A DNA stretch of 64,000 nt from Nocardioides lijunqiniae (GTDB lineage Bacteria > Actinomycetota > Actinomycetes > Propionibacteriales > Nocardioidaceae): NCBI RefSeq assembly GCF_015024225.1, contig NZ_JACJGM010000025.1, forward strand, positions 1 through 64,000, read 5' to 3'. Below, one piece after another: positions 28,072 to 37,854 of the stretch. The position numbers and the translations under genes are program-made. The notes below the pieces were generated by a model. It was not told the origin of the DNA and did no database searches. It worked only from the letters and a program-made list of their open reading frames with translations. Position 1 is the stretch's first letter. The number at the start of each line of letters is the position of its first letter.

Positions 28072-29292
28072 TCAGCCCGCTAGCTTCGCGCCGACGCCGG
28101 TGATCGCGGTGTGCAGGCCGGCGACCGGGTCGACGAAGAGCGGCTCGAGGGCGATCTCGGCCGCGCCGAGCAGCACCGAGTCGGCGCCGAGGCCGGGGAG
28201 GGTGAGCGTGACCGACTCCAGGGGAGCGGGCAGGGCCCGTTCCGCCAGCGCGGCGTTGACGTCGGTGCGGACGAGGCGGAAGAGCTCGCGGAAGTAGCCG
28301 CCGAGTACCACCACGCGCGGGTTGAAGGCGTTGACGATGCTGGCCAGGCCGTGGCCGAGGTGGGTGCCGATGACGCGCAGCTCGGGGGTCGGCTCGCGGA
28401 AGCCCTCGAGCACCTCGCCCAGCTGCGCCACCTGCTCCTGCGGGCAGCCGATCGCGGCGGCGATCGCGTGGGCGCCGACCTCGGTCTCCCAGCAGCCACG
28501 GTTGCCGCAGTGGCAGGGGTGCCCGGAGGGGTTGAAGCTGAGGTGGCCGACCTCGCCGGAGTAGCCGCCGGCGCCCTCCAGCCGGAAGCCGCCGGTGATG
28601 ACACCGGCACCGACGCCGACGTTGCCGGAGACGTAGATGAGGTCGTCGATGCCCAGACCCGCGCCGCGGTAGTGCTCGGCGAGCGCGCCGAGGTCGGCGT
28701 CGTTGGCCACCAGGACGGGGACGTCGACGCCGAGCGCGGCCAGGATGATCGACCCGAACGACACGTCGTGCCACTCCAGGTTGGGCGCCAGCCGGATCAG
28801 GCCGTCGTTGCGGCGCACCATGCCGGGCACGCTGACGCCGATCCCGACGAGGGGGGCGTCGTCCGGGGTGTCGGCCACGACCTGGCGGATGAGGGTGGCG
28901 ACCGTGCCGCCGACCTGCCAGGCCTCGCCGCCGACGATCGGTGCGGTCGCGCGGTGCTGGACCGCGCCGCCGAGGCCGACCCGGGCGACGACGACGCGGT
29001 CGACGCCCAGGTCGACCGCGATGACGAACGGTCCGCTGCGCGAGAGGCCCACGCCGGCCGAGGGCCGACCTGCGCCGGTGCGGGGCTGGGCGGGCAGAGC
29101 CCGCTCCGTGACGCCGAGCGACTCCAGCTCGCCGACCAGCCCTGCGATGGTGCTGCGGTTCAGCCCCATCTGCAGGGTCAGGTCGGCCCGCGACATCGTG
29201 CCCGCGCGGTGGACGTGACGCAGGAGGGTGCCCAGGTTGTGGCGCCGGACCCCCTCCTGGTTCGTCCCGAGACCGGAGCGCTGACGGCTCAT
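28072..29292 (-). CDS. ROK-family regulator linked to the xylose transporter
   Basis: This second ROK protein has 406 residues, with a winged helix (about 25-80, MSRADLTLQMGLNRSTIAGLV), a kinase-like core and the zinc motif CHCGNRGCWETE (about 260-271). It is 9 bp from the xylH stop and last in the xylFGH operon. It differs from the ROK gene it faces and so may respond to another sugar or fine-tune uptake separately from catabolism. Both ROK proteins could share operators. Confidence 0.85.
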   Translation of the reverse strand: MSRQRSGLGTNQEGVRRHNLGTLLRHVHRAGTMSRADLTLQMGLNRSTIAGLVGELESLGVTERALPAQPRTGAGRPSAGVGLSRSGPFVIAVDLGVDRVVVARVGLGGAVQHRATAPIVGGEAWQVGGTVATLIRQVVADTPDDAPLVGIGVSVPGMVRRNDGLIRLAPNLEWHDVSFGSIILAALGVDVPVLVANDADLGALAEHYRGAGLGIDDLIYVSGNVGVGAGVITGGFRLEGAGGYSGEVGHLSFNPSGHPCHCGNRGCWETEVGAHAIAAAIGCPQEQVAQLGEVLEGFREPTPELRVIGTHLGHGLASIVNAFNPRVVVLGGYFRELFRLVRTDVNAALAERALPAPLESVTLTLPGLGADSVLLGAAEIALEPLFVDPVAGLHTAITGVGAKLAG

Positions 29293-29301
29293 GAGGTCGG
29301 C

Positions 29302-30576
29302 CTAGACGCCCGCCGCGGAGCGACGACGGCGCGAGATGGCGTCCACGCTCGCGGCCAGCAGCAGCACGCCGCCGGTCACGAGGAGGTTGATGTACGCCGC
29401 CTGGTTGAGCAGGCCCAGCCCGTTGGGGATGGTCGCGATGACGAGCCCGCCGATGACGGCGTCGATGGCACGACCACGGCCGCCGAAGAGGCTGGTGCCG
29501 CCGATGACGGCAGCCGCCACGGCGTACAGGAGCTCGTTGCCGCCACCGGAGCCCGGCGAGACCTTGCCCGTGTAGGACGCCGACAGGATGCCGCTGATGG
29601 CCGCCATCGAGGAGCCGATCACGAACGCGGAGATCCTGATCCGGGTGACGTTGATGCCGGCGCGGCGCGCGGCCTCGGCGTTGCCGCCGACGGCGTAGAG
29701 GTGCCGACCGAAGCGGGTCTTGGTGAGCACGAACGTCCAGAAGAGCAGCAGCGCGATGACCACGGGCAGCACCCACGGGACGCCGCTGATGTTGAAGAGG
29801 TTGGGGTTCGGCGCACGGTTGGCGCTGAGCAGGGCGGTGAGGCCAAGCACGATCACGGCGAGGACGACGATCTGGATGATCACCAGCGGGAGCGGCTGGT
29901 GCACCAGTCCCTTGGCTGAGCGGGACCGGTAGCGCCACAGGGTGAGCGCGGCGAAGCCGACGACGATGACCCCTGCCGCGATCCAGCCCGCGGTCACCGG
30001 GACGTTCTTGATCGAGAGCCCGCGCAGCACCTCGTTGTTGAAGCGCAGCGAGCCGCCGGAGCCGATGAGCTTCAGCGGGACCGCCTGCAGGGCGAGGAAG
30101 AAGGCGAGGGTCACGACGAAGGACGGGATGCCCAGGAGCGAGACCAGGGAGCCGATCGCGACGCCGATGAGGGCACCCACCACGACACCGGCGATGGTGG
30201 CCAGGAGCCAGTGCCAGTCGTGGTCGATCAGCACCAGCGCCGTGATCGTCGCGGAGGCGCCGCCCGCGACGCCGGCGGACAGGTCGATCTCGCCCAGGAG
30301 CAGGACGAAGACCAGGCCCATCGCCAGGACGATGATGGAGCCGGCCTGCACGACCAGGTTGGCCAGGTTGTACGTCGTGAGGAAGCGGTCGTGCAGCGAC
30401 GAGAAGACGACGAACAGCACGACGAGTCCGAGGATGGCGGGCAGCGAGCCCATGTCGCCGCCACGGAGGCGGTTGACGTAGTCGCGCGCTGAGTCGCCGA
30501 TCGTCACCGCCTGACGGTTGTCGCTCGCGAAGGCGCCCTCGTTGCTCTTCGCGGGGGTGTCGGATTCGACGGTCAT
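29302..30576 (-). CDS. xylH: Xylose ABC transporter permease
   Basis: This is the membrane subunit of a sugar ABC importer of the RbsC/XylH family, 424 residues. About 45 polar N-terminal residues precede roughly ten or more membrane segments, including the family signature region ILSASYTGKVSPGSGGGNELLYAVAAAVIGGTSLFGGRG that couples to the ATPase. It lies 22 bp after xylG. Specificity for xylose is inferred from the operon and the facing xylBA genes. Confidence 0.9.
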   Translation of the reverse strand: MTVESDTPAKSNEGAFASDNRQAVTIGDSARDYVNRLRGGDMGSLPAILGLVVLFVVFSSLHDRFLTTYNLANLVVQAGSIIVLAMGLVFVLLLGEIDLSAGVAGGASATITALVLIDHDWHWLLATIAGVVVGALIGVAIGSLVSLLGIPSFVVTLAFFLALQAVPLKLIGSGGSLRFNNEVLRGLSIKNVPVTAGWIAAGVIVVGFAALTLWRYRSRSAKGLVHQPLPLVIIQIVVLAVIVLGLTALLSANRAPNPNLFNISGVPWVLPVVIALLLFWTFVLTKTRFGRHLYAVGGNAEAARRAGINVTRIRISAFVIGSSMAAISGILSASYTGKVSPGSGGGNELLYAVAAAVIGGTSLFGGRGRAIDAVIGGLVIATIPNGLGLLNQAAYINLLVTGGVLLLAASVDAISRRRRSAAGV

Positions 30577-30598
30577 GATGAGATTTCTCCGGTCCTGG

Positions 30599-31375
30599 TC
30601 AGACGGTCGCGGTCGCGGGGTTCTCGGCGATGCCGAGGTCCCCGGAGCGTCCGGCGGTGATGAGCTCGACGATCCGGCCGTGGGTGACTTCCTCGACGTG
30701 GACGTCGGCGGCCACGCGGCCGAGGTAGAGCGCGGTGACGCGGTCGGCGACCTCCATGACGTCGCCCATGTTGTGGGAGATCAGCACGACGCCGAGCCCG
30801 CGGTCGGCGAGCCGGCGGACCAGGTCCAGGACCTGGCGGGTCTGCGCGACGCCGAGCGCCGCGGTGGGCTCGTCGAGCAGCACGACCTTGGAGTTCCACA
30901 GGACGGCCTTGGCGATGGCCACCGTCTGGCGCTGGCCGCCCGACAGGCTGGCGACGCTCTGGCGGACCGACTTCACGGTGCGCACGGAGAGCGAGGCGAG
31001 GGTCTCGCGCGCGCGGGACTCCATGGAGACCTCGTCGAGGGCGATGCCGCGGGTCTCCTCGCGGCCGAGGAACATGTTCTCGACGATGTCGAGGTTGTCG
31101 CAGAGGGCGAGGTCCTGGTAGACGACCTCGACGCCGAGGGCGGCGACGTCGCGCGGCCCGTGGACGTTGACGGCCTGGCCGTCGAAGAGGTAGTCACCGG
31201 TGTCCCGGCCGTAGATGCCGGCGATGATCTTGACCAGCGTGGACTTGCCCGCGCCGTTGTCGCCCACGAGGGCGGTCACCTGGCCGGGGTAGACGGCGAA
31301 GTCGACGTCGTGCAGGACGTGCGCCACGCCGAAGCTCTTGTTGACCCCGCGCAGCTCGAGCAGCGGTTGTGCCAT
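30599..31375 (-). CDS. xylG: Xylose ABC transporter ATP-binding subunit (single domain)
   Basis: The ATPase subunit has Walker A GDNGAGKST (about 38-46), signature LSGGQRQ (about 139-145) and Walker B VVLLDEPTAALG (about 157-168). It is 258 residues long with one nucleotide-binding domain, whereas classical XylG/RbsA proteins have two fused domains of about 500 residues. It presumably acts as a homodimer. The frame is open upstream to 31564, but ATG 31375 is chosen for its gaggag site and because the conserved domain starts immediately. Confidence 0.9.
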   Translation of the reverse strand: MAQPLLELRGVNKSFGVAHVLHDVDFAVYPGQVTALVGDNGAGKSTLVKIIAGIYGRDTGDYLFDGQAVNVHGPRDVAALGVEVVYQDLALCDNLDIVENMFLGREETRGIALDEVSMESRARETLASLSVRTVKSVRQSVASLSGGQRQTVAIAKAVLWNSKVVLLDEPTAALGVAQTRQVLDLVRRLADRGLGVVLISHNMGDVMEVADRVTALYLGRVAADVHVEEVTHGRIVELITAGRSGDLGIAENPATATV

Positions 31376-31493
31376 GAGGTCGGACTCCTCAGTAGTCGAT
31401 GGGTGAGAACGAGCAGCGCCCGGACCGATGGTCCGGCCCGGGCGCCGCTCAGCAGGTCCGCCCCACGAGGGCGGTCTGCGGTGGTTCAGACGG

Positions 31494-32582
31494 TCAGGAG
31501 ATGCCCGCGTCGGTGCACAGCTTGGCGAAGTCGCCCGTGCACACGTCCTCGGCCTTCTGGCCACCGTCCTCGATCACGTCGCCCACGTTCTCCTTGGTGA
31601 TGGACTGCGGGTCGAGCAGGATCGAGGGGACCTCGCTCTGGTCGGACGAGTCGACCGTGGTGCCGGTGGTCTCGGCGTCCTCGCCCTTGGCGAGCGCGAT
31701 CGCGGTCTCGGCGAGGGCGTTGGCCTCCTGCGTGGCGGACTTGTAGACCGTCATGCACTGCGTGCCGGCGAGGACGTTCTGCAGACCCTCGACGGTGGCG
31801 TCCTGGCCGGTGACCGGGACCTTGCCGGCCTGGCCGGCGCCCTCGAGGATGCCGATGGCAGCGCCACCGAGACCGTCGTTGGCGGCGAGCACGCCGTCGA
31901 CCTTGCCGTCAGCGGCGGTGTAGAGCTGCTGGAAGATCGTGGCAGCCTGCTCGTTGTCCCAGTCGGGGACAGCCTGCTCGCCGACGACCTTGTAGCTGGT
32001 CATCGAGTCGAGGACGCTGTGCGCGCCCTCGGCGAAGAGCGTGGCGTTGTTGTCCGTGGGCGAGCCGTTGAGGTAGACGATGTTCGCGTCCTTCTCACCC
32101 AGGCAGTCGGCCAGACCCTGGCCCTGCAGCTCGCCGACCTTGGTGTTGTCGAACGAGACGTAGTACTCGGCGCTGCCGCCGAGGGTCAGGCGGTCGTAGT
32201 CGATGGTCGCGACGCCCGCGGCCTTCGCCTTCTCCTGGATCGCGGCGCCGGACTCGGAGTCGAGGTTCACGATGGCCAGCACGGTCACGCCGTCGCCGAT
32301 CATGGTGTCGGCGATCTGCGTCATCTTGTTCGCGTCGCCCTCGGCGTTCTGGATGACGGCGTCGACGCCGGCCTCCTTGAAGGCCGCCTCCAGGGCCGGA
32401 CGGTCCGCGCTCTCCCAGCGGACCGAGGACTCGGTGTCGGGCAGGATCACGCCGACCTTGCCCTCGGCCTCGCCACCGCCACCGCCGTTGTCGCTGCCGC
32501 CTTCGTCGTCGCTGCCGCATGCCGACAGGGACAGGGCGACGCCCATGAGCCCGACGACTACCAAACTGTGCTTTCGCTTCAC
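31494..32582 (-). CDS. xylF: Xylose-binding lipoprotein
   Basis: This periplasmic-binding-type protein delivers sugar to XylGH at the membrane. The 362 residues start with a lipoprotein signal (residues 1-21, lipobox LSAC) and a Gly/Asp-rich linker, then a type I binding fold (IQNAEGDANKMTQIADTMIGDGVTVLAIVNLDS...DNEQAATIFQQL...GVLAANDGLGGAAIGIL...VPVTGQDAT). The GTG start has gaggagg upstream. It is the first gene of xylF-xylG-xylH-ROK. The 118-bp gap before xylG may hold an attenuating structure that keeps xylF expression higher. Confidence 0.92.
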   Translation of the reverse strand: MKRKHSLVVVGLMGVALSLSACGSDDEGGSDNGGGGGEAEGKVGVILPDTESSVRWESADRPALEAAFKEAGVDAVIQNAEGDANKMTQIADTMIGDGVTVLAIVNLDSESGAAIQEKAKAAGVATIDYDRLTLGGSAEYYVSFDNTKVGELQGQGLADCLGEKDANIVYLNGSPTDNNATLFAEGAHSVLDSMTSYKVVGEQAVPDWDNEQAATIFQQLYTAADGKVDGVLAANDGLGGAAIGILEGAGQAGKVPVTGQDATVEGLQNVLAGTQCMTVYKSATQEANALAETAIALAKGEDAETTGTTVDSSDQSEVPSILLDPQSITKENVGDVIEDGGQKAEDVCTGDFAKLCTDAGIS

Positions 32583-32641
32583 GCGAACCGCCTCCTCGCG
32601 GTGATGGGCGCCGCCTCCACCGAAGAAAAGGGCGCCTGTTT

Positions 32642-32677
32642 GTTGTCTCGCACAACTTAAGCAGTGACTGCAGTCAC
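32642..32677 (-). promoter_or_regulatory. Palindromes upstream of xylF
   Basis: Two palindromes lie 60-95 bp upstream of xylF: GTTGT-N5-ACAAC (32642-32656) and the perfect 14-mer GTGACTGCAGTCAC (32664-32677). Between them is AACTTAAG (32654-32661), whose complement CTTAAGTT also forms the left end of the xylB operator. The rest of the 276-bp xylF-fbiC gap shows no gene. Confidence 0.55.
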
Positions 32678-32858
32678 GTCCAGAGAATGAAGGAAATGTT
32701 TCCAGAACGTGTCCTAAGCCCCGTGGTTGCTGGTCTGGACCGCTCTTGACGGTACTCCGGTGCGCGCTCGCGCCGAACTGGCGGGCGGGGGTTTGTTGTT
32801 CGACACACCGTTTGCGACGACGGGCGGGTGGCCAGGAGTCGGGGAGCGAGGGACGCGG

Positions 32859-35396
32859 TCAGCGAGCGGCGTACGTCGTGGTGCGCTCGCGCACCGGCCG
32901 GCCGATGCCGGCGCCGATGGCTACGAGCTCGGCCACCGTCTTGGCGGAGCCGTGCTCGGAGCCGGCCATCCGCGAGATGGTCTCCTCCATCAGCGTGCCG
33001 CCCACGTCGTTGCAGCCGGCCTGGAGCATCGCCTGGGTGCCCTCGGTGCCGAGCTTGACCCACGACGTCTGGATGTTGTCGATCCGGCCGTGCAGCAGGA
33101 TCCGGGCCATCGCGTGGACCGCGAGGTTGTCGCGCATCGTGGGCCCGGGCCGCGCCACGCCGGCGAGGTAGATGGGCGAGGAGGTGTGCACGAACGGCAG
33201 CGGCACGAACTCGGTGAAGCGCGCGGCGCCGTGCTCGAGCGAGGCGTCCTGGATGCGGCTGAGCACGCGCAGGTGGTTGACCCAGTGGCGCGGGTTGTCG
33301 ACGTGGCCGTACATCATCGTGGACGTCGTCGGGATCCCCACGCGGTGAGCGGTGGAGATGACCTCGATCCAGGTGCGCGTGGGCAGCTTGCCCTTGGTCA
33401 GCACCCAGCGCACCTCGTCGTCGAGGATCTCCGCGGCCGTGCCCGGCAGCGAGCCGAGGCCGGCCTCGCGGGCCTTGATCAGGAAGTCCTCGATCGACAG
33501 GCCGGTGCGAGCGGTGCCGTTGACGATCTCCATCGGGGAGAACGCGTGCACGTGCATGTCGGGGACGCGGGTCTTGACCGCCGTCACGAGGTCGAAGTAC
33601 GCCGAGGCGGGCAGCTCGGGGTCGATCCCGCCCTGCATGCACACCTCGGTGGCGCCGAGGTCCCACGCCTCGGCCGCCCGGTCGGCGACCTCGTCGAGGG
33701 ACAGGCTGTAGGCGTCGGCGTCGGTGCGCCGCTGGGCGAAGGCGCAGAAGCGGCAGCCGACGTAGCAGACGTTGGTGAAGTTGATGTTGCGGTTGACGAC
33801 GTAGGTGACGTCGTCGCCGACGGTCGCCCGCCGCAGGTCGTCGGCCAGGCGCGTGACCTGGTCGAGCAGGGCGCCCTCCGCCGTCATCAGCGTGTAGGCG
33901 TGCTCGTCGGAGAGGTTGCCGGGGTCGGCCTCCGCGGCCCGGAGCGCCTCGGCGCCCTCCGCGTGCAGGACCGCGGGGGCCCCGTCGACGCGGCCGGTGC
34001 CCGCGGCGGCGTCCTTGACCGCGCCCCAGTCGCCGTAGACGTCGGCGAAGTCGGAGCGGCGGTCCTCGGTGCGGCCCTCGGTGTCGACGGCGGTGTGCAG
34101 GTCGGTGCGGCCGACCGAGGCGAAGCCGCCGTCGGGCTCCTGCCACGGCAGCCCGACCGGTCGTACGCCGGGACGTGCGAGACCGTCGTCGGTCGCCAGC
34201 GCGGCGACGTGCGCCGACACCCGCGGGTCCAGCCAGGGGCTGCCGCCGTCGAGGGCGGCGCGGACGTACTCGGGGTGGATCGTCAGCCGCGGCCGCAGCT
34301 CGAAGCCGCACTGGGCGGTCAGGTCCGTCAGCCGCTCGAGGCTGGGCCAGGGGCGCTCGGGGTTGACGTGGTCGGGGGTCAGCGGCGAGACGCCGCCCCA
34401 GTCGTCGACGCCGGCGTCGAGCAGGGCCCGGCACTCCTCGAGGTCGACCAGGTTGGGCGGCGCCTGCACCCGGGCCTTGGGCCCGAGGACGAGGCGGGTG
34501 ACGGCGATGACGGCGCGGTAGTCGTCGAGCGGGAGGTCGTCGGCGTGGCGCATGGCGGTGTCGGGCTTGGACCGGAAGTTCTGGACGATGACCTCCTGCA
34601 CGCCACCGAACTGGGTCGCCACCTTGCGCAGCGCGAAGATCGTCTCCGCCCGCTCCTTCAGCGTCTCGCCGATGCCGACGAGGAGCCCGGTGGTGAAGGG
34701 GATCGAGAGTCGGCCGGCGTCCTCGAGCACCCGCAGCCGCACGGCGGGGTCCTTGTCGGGGGAGCCGTGGTGGGCCTCGCCCTTGGTCTCGAAGAGCCGC
34801 CGTGACGTCGTCTCGAGCATCATCCCCATCGAGGGCGAGACCGGCTTGAGCCGGTTCATCTCCTCCCACGACATCACGCCGGGGTTGAGGTGGGGGAGCA
34901 GACCGGTCTCCTCGAGCACCCGCACCGCCATCGCCCGGACGTAGGCGAGGGTCGAGTCGTAGCCCTTCGAGTCCAGCCACTCGCGCGCCTCGGGCCAGCG
35001 GTCCTCGGGGCGGTCCCCGAGCGTGAAGAGCGCCTCCAGGCACCCCATCGACGCGCCCTCGCGAGCGATGTCGAGGATCTCGTCGGGGGACAGGAACATC
35101 TCGTGACCGGCCCGTCGCAGCTGTCCGGGGGACTCCACGAACGTGCAGTAGTGGCAGCGGTCTCGGCACAGCTTGGTGACCGGGATGAAGACCTTGGGGG
35201 AGTACGTCACGACGCCCGGCCGCCCGGCGGCGGTGAGGCCGGCGTCGCGCACCCGCGCGGCGGCGGCCGTGAGCCGGTCGAGCTCCTCGCCCCGGGCCGC
35301 GAGCAGCACGGTGGCCTCGGCGACGTCCAGGGCGGCCGCGCGCTCGGCCCGCGCCAGCGCACGGCGGACCTGCTGGGGCGTGGGGAGCTCGGTCAC
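32859..35396 (-). CDS. fbiC: FO synthase, fused CofG/CofH
   Basis: This bifunctional radical-SAM enzyme makes FO (7,8-didemethyl-8-hydroxy-5-deazariboflavin), the chromophore of coenzyme F420, from tyrosine and a ribitylaminouracil. The 845 residues comprise a CofG half with CRDRCHYC (Cys about 76, 80, 83) and a CofH half with CYVGCRFC (about 542-549), each binding a 4Fe-4S cluster. The length agrees with actinobacterial FbiC (about 850). GTG 35396 is chosen because TATCGT lies 7 bp upstream; the frame extends to 35549 as low-complexity sequence. With npdG and two LLM genes, it gives this window an F420 theme. Confidence 0.96.
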   Translation of the reverse strand: MTELPTPQQVRRALARAERAAALDVAEATVLLAARGEELDRLTAAAARVRDAGLTAAGRPGVVTYSPKVFIPVTKLCRDRCHYCTFVESPGQLRRAGHEMFLSPDEILDIAREGASMGCLEALFTLGDRPEDRWPEAREWLDSKGYDSTLAYVRAMAVRVLEETGLLPHLNPGVMSWEEMNRLKPVSPSMGMMLETTSRRLFETKGEAHHGSPDKDPAVRLRVLEDAGRLSIPFTTGLLVGIGETLKERAETIFALRKVATQFGGVQEVIVQNFRSKPDTAMRHADDLPLDDYRAVIAVTRLVLGPKARVQAPPNLVDLEECRALLDAGVDDWGGVSPLTPDHVNPERPWPSLERLTDLTAQCGFELRPRLTIHPEYVRAALDGGSPWLDPRVSAHVAALATDDGLARPGVRPVGLPWQEPDGGFASVGRTDLHTAVDTEGRTEDRRSDFADVYGDWGAVKDAAAGTGRVDGAPAVLHAEGAEALRAAEADPGNLSDEHAYTLMTAEGALLDQVTRLADDLRRATVGDDVTYVVNRNINFTNVCYVGCRFCAFAQRRTDADAYSLSLDEVADRAAEAWDLGATEVCMQGGIDPELPASAYFDLVTAVKTRVPDMHVHAFSPMEIVNGTARTGLSIEDFLIKAREAGLGSLPGTAAEILDDEVRWVLTKGKLPTRTWIEVISTAHRVGIPTTSTMMYGHVDNPRHWVNHLRVLSRIQDASLEHGAARFTEFVPLPFVHTSSPIYLAGVARPGPTMRDNLAVHAMARILLHGRIDNIQTSWVKLGTEGTQAMLQAGCNDVGGTLMEETISRMAGSEHGSAKTVAELVAIGAGIGRPVRERTTTYAAR

Positions 35397-35403
35397 CTCG
35401 TCC

Positions 35404-35409
35404 ACGATA
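35404..35409 (-). promoter_or_regulatory. -10 hexamer TATCGT of fbiC, leaderless start
   Basis: TATCGT on the minus strand is separated by 7 bp from the GTG at 35396; no ribosome binding site fits this start. Confidence 0.5.
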
Positions 35410-35467
35410 GGCGCGAGCGGGTCGGGGGACGCCCCCGGCCCACCCGCTGGAACCCCGCGCCGGCCGC

Positions 35468-37639
35468 TCAGACGGACACCTTCTCCGGCTCGTCCCGCGG
35501 GTGCTCGGCGGCGACCTCGTGGCCGTCGCGGTCGAGCTTGCTCGGCCACCAGATCTTGCCGCCCAGGTCGAGGTTGATCGCGGTGACGAGCACCGAGCGG
35601 ACGATCATGGTGTCGAGCAGCACGCCGAGCGCGACCGCCACGCCCAGCTGGGCCAGGAAGACCAGCGGGAGCGAGCCGAGCACGAGGAACGTCGCCGCCA
35701 GCACCAGCCCGGCCGACGTGATCACCCCGCCCGTCGACGACAGCGCGATCAGCGAGCCCTTGCGGGTGCCGTGCTGGGCCGTCTCCTCCCGGACCCGGGT
35801 CATCAGGAAGATGTTGTAGTCGATGCCCAGCGCCACGAGGAACACGAACGCGAACAGCGGGAACCCGGGGTCCGCGTGGGCGAACCCGTCGTTGACCTCG
35901 AAGAGCCCAATGCGCGTGAAGACCTCGGTGAACAGCAGGGCGGAGATCCCCAGCGCCGCCCCGAAGGACAGGATCACGGTGCCGATGAGGATCAGCGGCG
36001 CGAGGAGTGCGCGCAGCAGGATCATCAGGATCAGCAGCACCACGACGAGCACGATCGGGATGATCACGCGGTTGTCACGCTCGGAGGCGATCTTGGTGTC
36101 GAGGTAGAACGCCGACCCGCCGCCGACCAGCGCATCGGCGCCGTCGACCTCGTGGACGGCGTCGCGCGCGGCCTCGACCGCGTCGAACGAGGCGGTCGAC
36201 GACATGTCGCTGCCGAGCGTGGCGGTGAAGAAGGAGCGGCCCTCGCCGATCTCGGCGGGCTGGCTGGGGTCGCCGAGGCCGTCGATGTCCGAGAGTGCCC
36301 CCGCCACGTCGCCCGCCTGGGCGGTGTTGGTGACGACCTGCACGGTGTTGGAGGTGTCGGCGAGACCGTGGTCGGTCAGCAGGGACTGACCCTTGATCGA
36401 GTCGAACTCCTTCGTGTACTGCTCGTCCTGCGCCAGGCCCGACGGGTCGAGCTTGAACAGGCCGAGGCAGGCGAGCAGCAGCAGGCCGGTCGTGACGACC
36501 CAGACCCGCCGCGGGCGAGGGGCGATGGCAGAGCCGACCTTGGCCCAGAATCCGGTGCCGGTGGGCTCGTCCGAGCCGAACGCGGGGCGCTTGGGCCAGA
36601 AGATCCAGCGCCCGCAGATGACGAGCAGGGCGGGCAGCAGCGTCACCATCACCAGGAACGTCACGGTGACGCCGACGGCCAGCACCGGGCCGAGGCCGGC
36701 GGTGGAGTTGAGGTCGGAGAACACCAGGCACAGCAAGCCGATCACGACGGTCGCCGCGCTGGCGAGGATCGCCGGGGTCGCGCGGTGCAGCGCGTACGCC
36801 ATCGCCTCGTGCCGGTCCTCGTGGCGACGCAGCTCCTCGCGGTAGCGGGCGACCAGCAGCAGGGCGTAGTCGGTGCCGGCGCCGATCACCAGGATGCCGA
36901 GGATCGACTGGCTCTGGCCGTTGACCGTGAGGTCGGCGTACTTGGCGAGCAGGTAGACCACGCCGCCGGAGATCATGTAGGCGAACACCGCCGAGATGAT
37001 CGGGAGCAGCCACAGGATCGGGCTGCGGTAGGTGAAGAGCAGGATCACGATCACCACGAGGAGCGTCGCGAAGATCAGGTTGGTGTCGATGCCCTCGAAC
37101 GCCTCGGAGGCATCGGCCGCCTGGCCGCCGTAGCCGGCGAGGTGGACCGTCACCCCGTCGATCTGCGCGATGTCGCGGACCTCCTTGGCGGCGTCCGGGA
37201 TCGAGAGCCACCCGTCGGCGCCGAAGTTGAACGTGAAGGCGAGGTTGGCGACCTCGCCGTCGTCGGAGACCAGCTTGACCGGGATGCCGGCCTGCTCGGC
37301 GGTGGCGGGCGTCAGCACACCCTCCTCCGTCACCCCCTCGACCTTCGCGATCTCCGCTGCCTGCGCGTCCATCGCCGCGAGGTCCTCGGGCGTGAGCCCG
37401 CCCTCGCGGTGGTAGACGACGAGGGTGTCGATGTCGTTGGGGTCGACGGTGCCGGTGAGCGCCTCGAGCACCTTGGTCGACTCCGCCGACTCGGGGAGCC
37501 ACGACGAGGCCTCGTTGTTCTGGACGTCGACGAGCTGGGCGTTGAGGGGAGCCATCAGGCCCACGATGACGACCGCGCCGACCAGCACGATCCACTTGGT
37601 GATCCTGCCGGTGAGCCTGCCGGCGATCTGACGGTGCAT
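35468..37639 (-). CDS. MMPL-family RND exporter
   Basis: The 723-residue transporter has twelve predicted membrane segments in two repeats of one plus five, each with a large extracytoplasmic loop (about 40-180 and 390-510). The repeats contain the [15 protein letters not shown] and [13 protein letters not shown] motifs, whose Asp-Tyr pair carries the proton-relay role in MmpL proteins. Members export lipids, siderophores or drugs using the proton gradient. The cargo is unknown; the acyl-CoA ligase upstream suggests a lipid. The ATG at 37639 has ggggga upstream. Confidence 0.9.
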   Translation of the reverse strand: MHRQIAGRLTGRITKWIVLVGAVVIVGLMAPLNAQLVDVQNNEASSWLPESAESTKVLEALTGTVDPNDIDTLVVYHREGGLTPEDLAAMDAQAAEIAKVEGVTEEGVLTPATAEQAGIPVKLVSDDGEVANLAFTFNFGADGWLSIPDAAKEVRDIAQIDGVTVHLAGYGGQAADASEAFEGIDTNLIFATLLVVIVILLFTYRSPILWLLPIISAVFAYMISGGVVYLLAKYADLTVNGQSQSILGILVIGAGTDYALLLVARYREELRRHEDRHEAMAYALHRATPAILASAATVVIGLLCLVFSDLNSTAGLGPVLAVGVTVTFLVMVTLLPALLVICGRWIFWPKRPAFGSDEPTGTGFWAKVGSAIAPRPRRVWVVTTGLLLLACLGLFKLDPSGLAQDEQYTKEFDSIKGQSLLTDHGLADTSNTVQVVTNTAQAGDVAGALSDIDGLGDPSQPAEIGEGRSFFTATLGSDMSSTASFDAVEAARDAVHEVDGADALVGGGSAFYLDTKIASERDNRVIIPIVLVVVLLILMILLRALLAPLILIGTVILSFGAALGISALLFTEVFTRIGLFEVNDGFAHADPGFPLFAFVFLVALGIDYNIFLMTRVREETAQHGTRKGSLIALSSTGGVITSAGLVLAATFLVLGSLPLVFLAQLGVAVALGVLLDTMIVRSVLVTAINLDLGGKIWWPSKLDRDGHEVAAEHPRDEPEKVSV

Positions 37640-37700
37640 GAGGGGGAGCCTCTCAGTGGGCGCGGACGGTCCGCATCAGGGATTTCCCCGATCAGACTCC

Positions 37701-37768
37701 GGGGTCGCCGCGAACTCATCGCGACCCCGCGCCTGACCTGCGGTTGTCCACGTGACGCCCCCCGTCAC
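37701..37768. promoter_or_regulatory. Inverted repeats upstream of the MMPL gene
   Basis: GGGGTCGC (37701-37708) pairs with GCGACCCC (37721-37728), and GTGAC-N7-GTCAC spans 37752-37768. Both lie in the 215-bp gap before the MMPL start and may be operators. No regulator gene adjoins. Confidence 0.4.
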
Positions 37769-37806
37769 GCGGCTGTGACCGCGGCGCCCACTGGTCTGGA
37801 CCGGAG

Positions 37807-37854
37807 CGTCCGGCCCAACTCGTCCGGCCCAACTCGTCCGGCCCAACTCGTCCG
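37807..37854. repeat. 14-bp tandem repeat, 3.4 copies
   Basis: CGTCCGGCCCAACT is repeated exactly at 37807, 37821 and 37835, with a partial fourth copy (CGTCCG) at 37849. It ends at the stop codon of the acyl-CoA ligase. Exact copies suggest recent slippage, so copy number may vary between strains. Confidence 0.85.

Noticed and set aside
32693..32706. KstR-like site upstream of fbiC/xylF (AGAACGTGTCCT)
   Set aside because: The right half reads GTC and not GTT, so the core of the motif is broken, and its position is far from either start.
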